Assembly (NCBI GenBank): GCA_964485695.1
Contig: CAZAKZ010000132.1
Location: 1 to 15,109, forward strand
Direction of reading: 5' to 3'
Source: CAZAKZ01 sp964485695
Lineage (GTDB): Bacteria > Planctomycetota > JAFGQW01
Length of the DNA stretch: 15,109 bases
Both the position numbers and the translations under genes were made by a program. This document shows, in pieces, positions 12,588 through 15,109 of this stretch. Below the pieces are notes generated by a model. It saw nothing but the letters and a program-made list of their open reading frames with translations, did no database searches and had not been told where the DNA came from. Within the stretch, counting starts at the first letter, position 1, and every line of letters begins with the position of its first letter.

Positions 12588-14996
12588 CTACTTCTCGCCC
12601 TTGCGCCGCCGACGTCGCCGCCGGATCCACCACCCGCCCACGGCAAGCATCACCAGTGGTCCCGCAACCAGTCCGCCGACCTGGCCCCATGCGGCGAAGA
12701 GCACGACCTTGTTGACGAGGCCGTCGTGTTCAGCGGGAGTGCGGGGGATCTGGCCCGTGGCCTCGGCGATGTGATGAAGCACGCTCACCGCAAGCGAATC
12801 CGTCGGGATCTCCTGGTGACACGAAAGGCAAACGCCCTCCCGAGACATGTTCGCGCGCTCGGCGTTGTTCAGCGGACGAGAATCCTTGAAGTGGTGCCCC
12901 ACGGTTTGCAGTTGCTTGCCGTCCTCCGTCACGATGCGCGACCAGTCGGCGACCAGGCCTTCGATCGGCTCGATCTGGTTTCGCGCGTTTCGCGTCAGGA
13001 CCTTGCCATCCGCCGTCATGAGGTCGATGACGGTCGGCTTGTCCCAGGGACGCATCATGCGGCCGCCGTCGATGCCGTGGCCGAGCGCCTTGGGATTTGC
13101 GTGGCACGACTCGCACGAACGGGCCCTGCCGTTGGTGTGCGGCTGGCCCGGACTCACGTCGATGCCCAGCTGGCCCTCGGGACCGGCACCTTCGCTGTTC
13201 GGCTGTGTGCGAAATATGCGGTTCAGCGCGTGGGTTTCACCGTTTGCCCCGATCACGGTGGCCGACACCTGGCAGCCGGGCGCGGCCGACGTGACGCGGT
13301 GCTCACCGTTCACGGCCAGCATCGGGTGTTCCCAGCGCAGGTAGGACCGCTGTTCCGTCACCCTGCCCGGGATGGTCGTGTCGTAATCACGCTCCCCCGG
13401 ATCGGCTCGATACTTCGGATCGGCGTGACGATGGCCGGCCGCGACCCAGTCGAAGCAGCGCTTGCCGCCGGAGTAGTCGATCTTCACGTGGCAGCCGTAG
13501 CATTGCGGGGTCCAGGTGGCGTGGCAGGCGTAGCATTCCATCCGGTCCATGTGTTTGCCGACCGACACCATGGCGACGCGCCCGGCCGTGTCCAGTTCCG
13601 CTTCCTGGGCAAGCAGCTTCAGCGGTTTCAGCACGAGGTCCTTCCCACCTGCTGTGTGCACGACCACGGTCTGGCCCCGGCGCGTCACCTCGGGAAACGG
13701 ATTTCCACGAGCCGTGAGGAGGTAACCGTCCTCCGGCGGGAAGACCGTGCCCTGGTCCTGCGGCGGGGTGAGGTGTGATGCAGTACCGCGCGCTGGCGCC
13801 TTCGGGTCCACGGCTGCGATCTCGTCCTGGTAGCCGATGGGCAGCTCCCAGGGATAGTGCGTGGGCGTGCCGTGGCAGTCGGCACATTCGATTTCCACCG
13901 CGGCCAGGTTGGCGCAGGACAGGAATCCGTCCCCGTGCACGTCAAAGGTGGAATGACAGTCCTGGCACATCATGCCCTTCTGATAGTGGATGTCCTCCTG
14001 CATCGCGATGTAGTGCTTGGTGTGCAACGCCGCCTGCCCTTTTCCGCCCTCGGTCCACGGGGAGACGAACGAGCTCTCCATCAATCCCTGGAACGAGACC
14101 CCGATCCGTTTGCCGCGGTCGTGGCACGTCGTGCACGTCTCTACGGGAATGCCGCTGTAGGTCTTGCCGTTCACCGTCACCTTGGCCTTGCGCGTGGACT
14201 GCAACGTGTGGACAAGGAGGTGGCCCGGCATGTCGGTCGGCGTGCACGGGTCCTTTCCTTCGTAGCGCCCCTCGTTTCCGTAGGGGATGTGACACGCCGA
14301 ACATCCCATGCCCCGATAGTCCCCCCGGATCTGGCGGCCCTCCACCGCCCAGTGGCAACGCTGGCACTGGTTGCGAAGATAGGTGAACGCCGCCTGTTCC
14401 GGGTGGTCCTTCAGCACCGACAGGTCGGTGGGCGCCTCCGGCACGGTCACCAGCTTGTCGGGGTAGACCTGGGGCTCCGCTAACTTCAGCCGCTCCTTGT
14501 AGGCTCGATAGGTCGCGGTACCCAGTCGCGCCTTTGGGTCTTTCGGGTTCTCGGTGTCGTAGTTGCCCCACCCGTGGTGATACCCCTCGAGGGAGCCGAA
14601 GGCCCACGCCACTCCCTGGATCTTCCCGGCCTCGGTCATCATCAGGGAATTCCACTGCACGGCCACGTGTTTCGGGTGGCAGAGCCCGCACGTCTTCGCA
14701 TTCACCCACGGGCTGCCCGGGTCCGGGAAGAAGAACGTCCCGCGGTGGGCGGGATCCTTTTCGTCCGCGGTCGGATCGCCGCCGTGGCACGCCACACAAC
14801 CGTCCGGGTCGCCCATCCGCTTGCTGAGTGCATTCACCTGCACGAGCATCGCGGAACCAGCCTCCCGGATGGGCGCAATACCCTGGTGGCAGCCGAGGCA
14901 TCCGGGACGGGTTCCCTTTGTCGGTGCCTGGGCCACGGCGGCGGCGGTCAGAACGGTGAGCAGCAAGCACACGGCAGAGGGACGAACAATGTTCAT
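12588..14996 (-). CDS. Dodecaheme c-type cytochrome, membrane-anchored
   Basis: This 802-residue protein carries twelve CXXCH heme-c sites, starting at residues 33, 67, 103, 211, 232, 288, 344, 371, 488, 499, 628 and 723. The ATG at 14996 is preferred over a GTG three codons upstream because GGTGG lies 5 bases before it. A Sec signal peptide (IVRPSAVCLLLTVLTAAAVA, cut near AQA) exports it for heme attachment in the periplasm. Near the C-terminus, one hydrophobic span (about 763-790, VVLFAAWGQVGGLVAGPLVM) is followed by seven arginines and KGEK, which fixes the tail in the cytoplasm and the hemes outside. Landmarks include MCQDCHSTFDVHGDG, and ECYACHATWTPQCYGCHVKID with two hemes close together. 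Such proteins carry electrons between the quinone pool and periplasmic or outer acceptors; the acceptor is not evident. I cannot assign a named family. Heme-free stretches of about 110-130 residues may form separate beta domains. Confidence 0.93.
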   Translation of the reverse strand: MNIVRPSAVCLLLTVLTAAAVAQAPTKGTRPGCLGCHQGIAPIREAGSAMLVQVNALSKRMGDPDGCVACHGGDPTADEKDPAHRGTFFFPDPGSPWVNAKTCGLCHPKHVAVQWNSLMMTEAGKIQGVAWAFGSLEGYHHGWGNYDTENPKDPKARLGTATYRAYKERLKLAEPQVYPDKLVTVPEAPTDLSVLKDHPEQAAFTYLRNQCQRCHWAVEGRQIRGDYRGMGCSACHIPYGNEGRYEGKDPCTPTDMPGHLLVHTLQSTRKAKVTVNGKTYSGIPVETCTTCHDRGKRIGVSFQGLMESSFVSPWTEGGKGQAALHTKHYIAMQEDIHYQKGMMCQDCHSTFDVHGDGFLSCANLAAVEIECADCHGTPTHYPWELPIGYQDEIAAVDPKAPARGTASHLTPPQDQGTVFPPEDGYLLTARGNPFPEVTRRGQTVVVHTAGGKDLVLKPLKLLAQEAELDTAGRVAMVSVGKHMDRMECYACHATWTPQCYGCHVKIDYSGGKRCFDWVAAGHRHADPKYRADPGERDYDTTIPGRVTEQRSYLRWEHPMLAVNGEHRVTSAAPGCQVSATVIGANGETHALNRIFRTQPNSEGAGPEGQLGIDVSPGQPHTNGRARSCESCHANPKALGHGIDGGRMMRPWDKPTVIDLMTADGKVLTRNARNQIEPIEGLVADWSRIVTEDGKQLQTVGHHFKDSRPLNNAERANMSREGVCLSCHQEIPTDSLAVSVLHHIAEATGQIPRTPAEHDGLVNKVVLFAAWGQVGGLVAGPLVMLAVGGWWIRRRRRRRKGEK

Positions 14997-15024
14997 GCGA
15001 ACCACCCGGTAACAGAGGACAAGG

Positions 15025-15054
15025 AATGTAGTAAATACATCATTCAGTTGGCAA
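15025..15054 (-). promoter_or_regulatory. Promoter of the cytochrome gene
   Basis: On the - strand TTGCCA (15054-15049, five of six matches to TTGACA) and TACATT (15030-15025, four of six to TATAAT) are 18 bases apart. Transcription would begin near 15018, leaving about 22 leader bases with GGGTGG ahead of the ATG at 14996. The region is AT-richer than its surroundings. Confidence 0.5.
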
Positions 15055-15109
15055 CAGTGGTGTCCGGGGTTTTGAACCCGCGTGAAATACGCTTACCGTT
15101 TCTCCATTT

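Noticed and set aside
13942..14970. A 342-codon open frame on the same strand as the cytochrome gene, in another frame
   Set aside because: It overlaps the CXXCH-rich frame fully and is Arg/Gly/Pro-rich noise typical of a GC-rich shadow.
15060..15090. GGGTTCAAAACCCC on the - strand as a tRNA T-arm
   Set aside because: The outer stem bases do not pair, and no acceptor stem with a fitting 3' end or anticodon arm could be built near it.
1..15109. Defence system, mobile element, CRISPR array or secondary-metabolite cluster
   Set aside because: No transposase, integrase, nuclease, repeat-spacer array or biosynthetic core gene was seen. The SNF2 protein alone does not make a defence locus, as no methyltransferase, nuclease or PLD partner is beside it.

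Overview
The window is GC-rich bacterial chromosome with densely packed genes and G/C-biased third codon positions. It holds nine protein-coding genes, apart from one doubtful 29-codon ORF, and no RNA gene, insertion sequence, CRISPR array or phage gene that I can see. An ECF sigma factor with a zinc-binding membrane anti-sigma, a lipoprotein with a clean lipobox, Sec-type signal peptides, two or three large GT-C-like membrane proteins and a dodecaheme cytochrome c point to a respiring, didermic environmental bacterium. The style of the secreted propeller protein and the membrane glycosyltransferases recalls Acidobacteriota or Planctomycetota. That placement is an impression from protein style, not a demonstrated assignment.

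Layout: (1) 1-1183, + strand: a GT4 glycosyltransferase whose N-terminus is cut by the window edge and seems to carry a frameshift. (2) 1190-3850, - strand: a SNF2-family ATPase with two SWIM zinc fingers, converging on the GT4 gene with a 6-base gap. (3) 3851-4155: an AT-richer divergent control region with a TATAAT box, a 25-base near-perfect dyad, a bulged stem-loop and a doubtful mini-ORF. (4) 4156-5772, + strand: ECF sigma factor and its anti-sigma, which has a ZAS zinc finger, one membrane span and a LolA/RseB-like outer domain. (5) 5862-9814, + strand: after a recognisable sigma70-type promoter come a small membrane protein and a GT-C-like membrane protein (ATGA overlap), a secreted TolB-like beta-propeller protein, and a coiled-coil lipoprotein. 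(6) 9833-12409, - strand: a GT-C-like membrane protein fused to an SMP-30/gluconolactonase-type propeller that seems to have lost its metal ligands. (7) 12410-12587: a short gap with a 20-base perfect palindrome and two T-tracts facing the wrong way for the flanking genes. (8) 12588-14996, - strand: a 12-CXXCH cytochrome c with a signal peptide, a C-terminal membrane anchor and a run of seven arginines, preceded by a good promoter.

How it may work together (inference): most genes act at or beyond the inner membrane, in sugar transfer, sensing of the envelope and periplasmic electron transfer. The sigma/anti-sigma pair is a plausible envelope sensor, but no target promoter set is visible. No defence or mobile system was recognised. 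The most unusual items are the GT-C/propeller fusion with a probably inactive lactonase fold, the tandem-SWIM SNF2 protein, and the strong dyad between the SNF2 and sigma genes.
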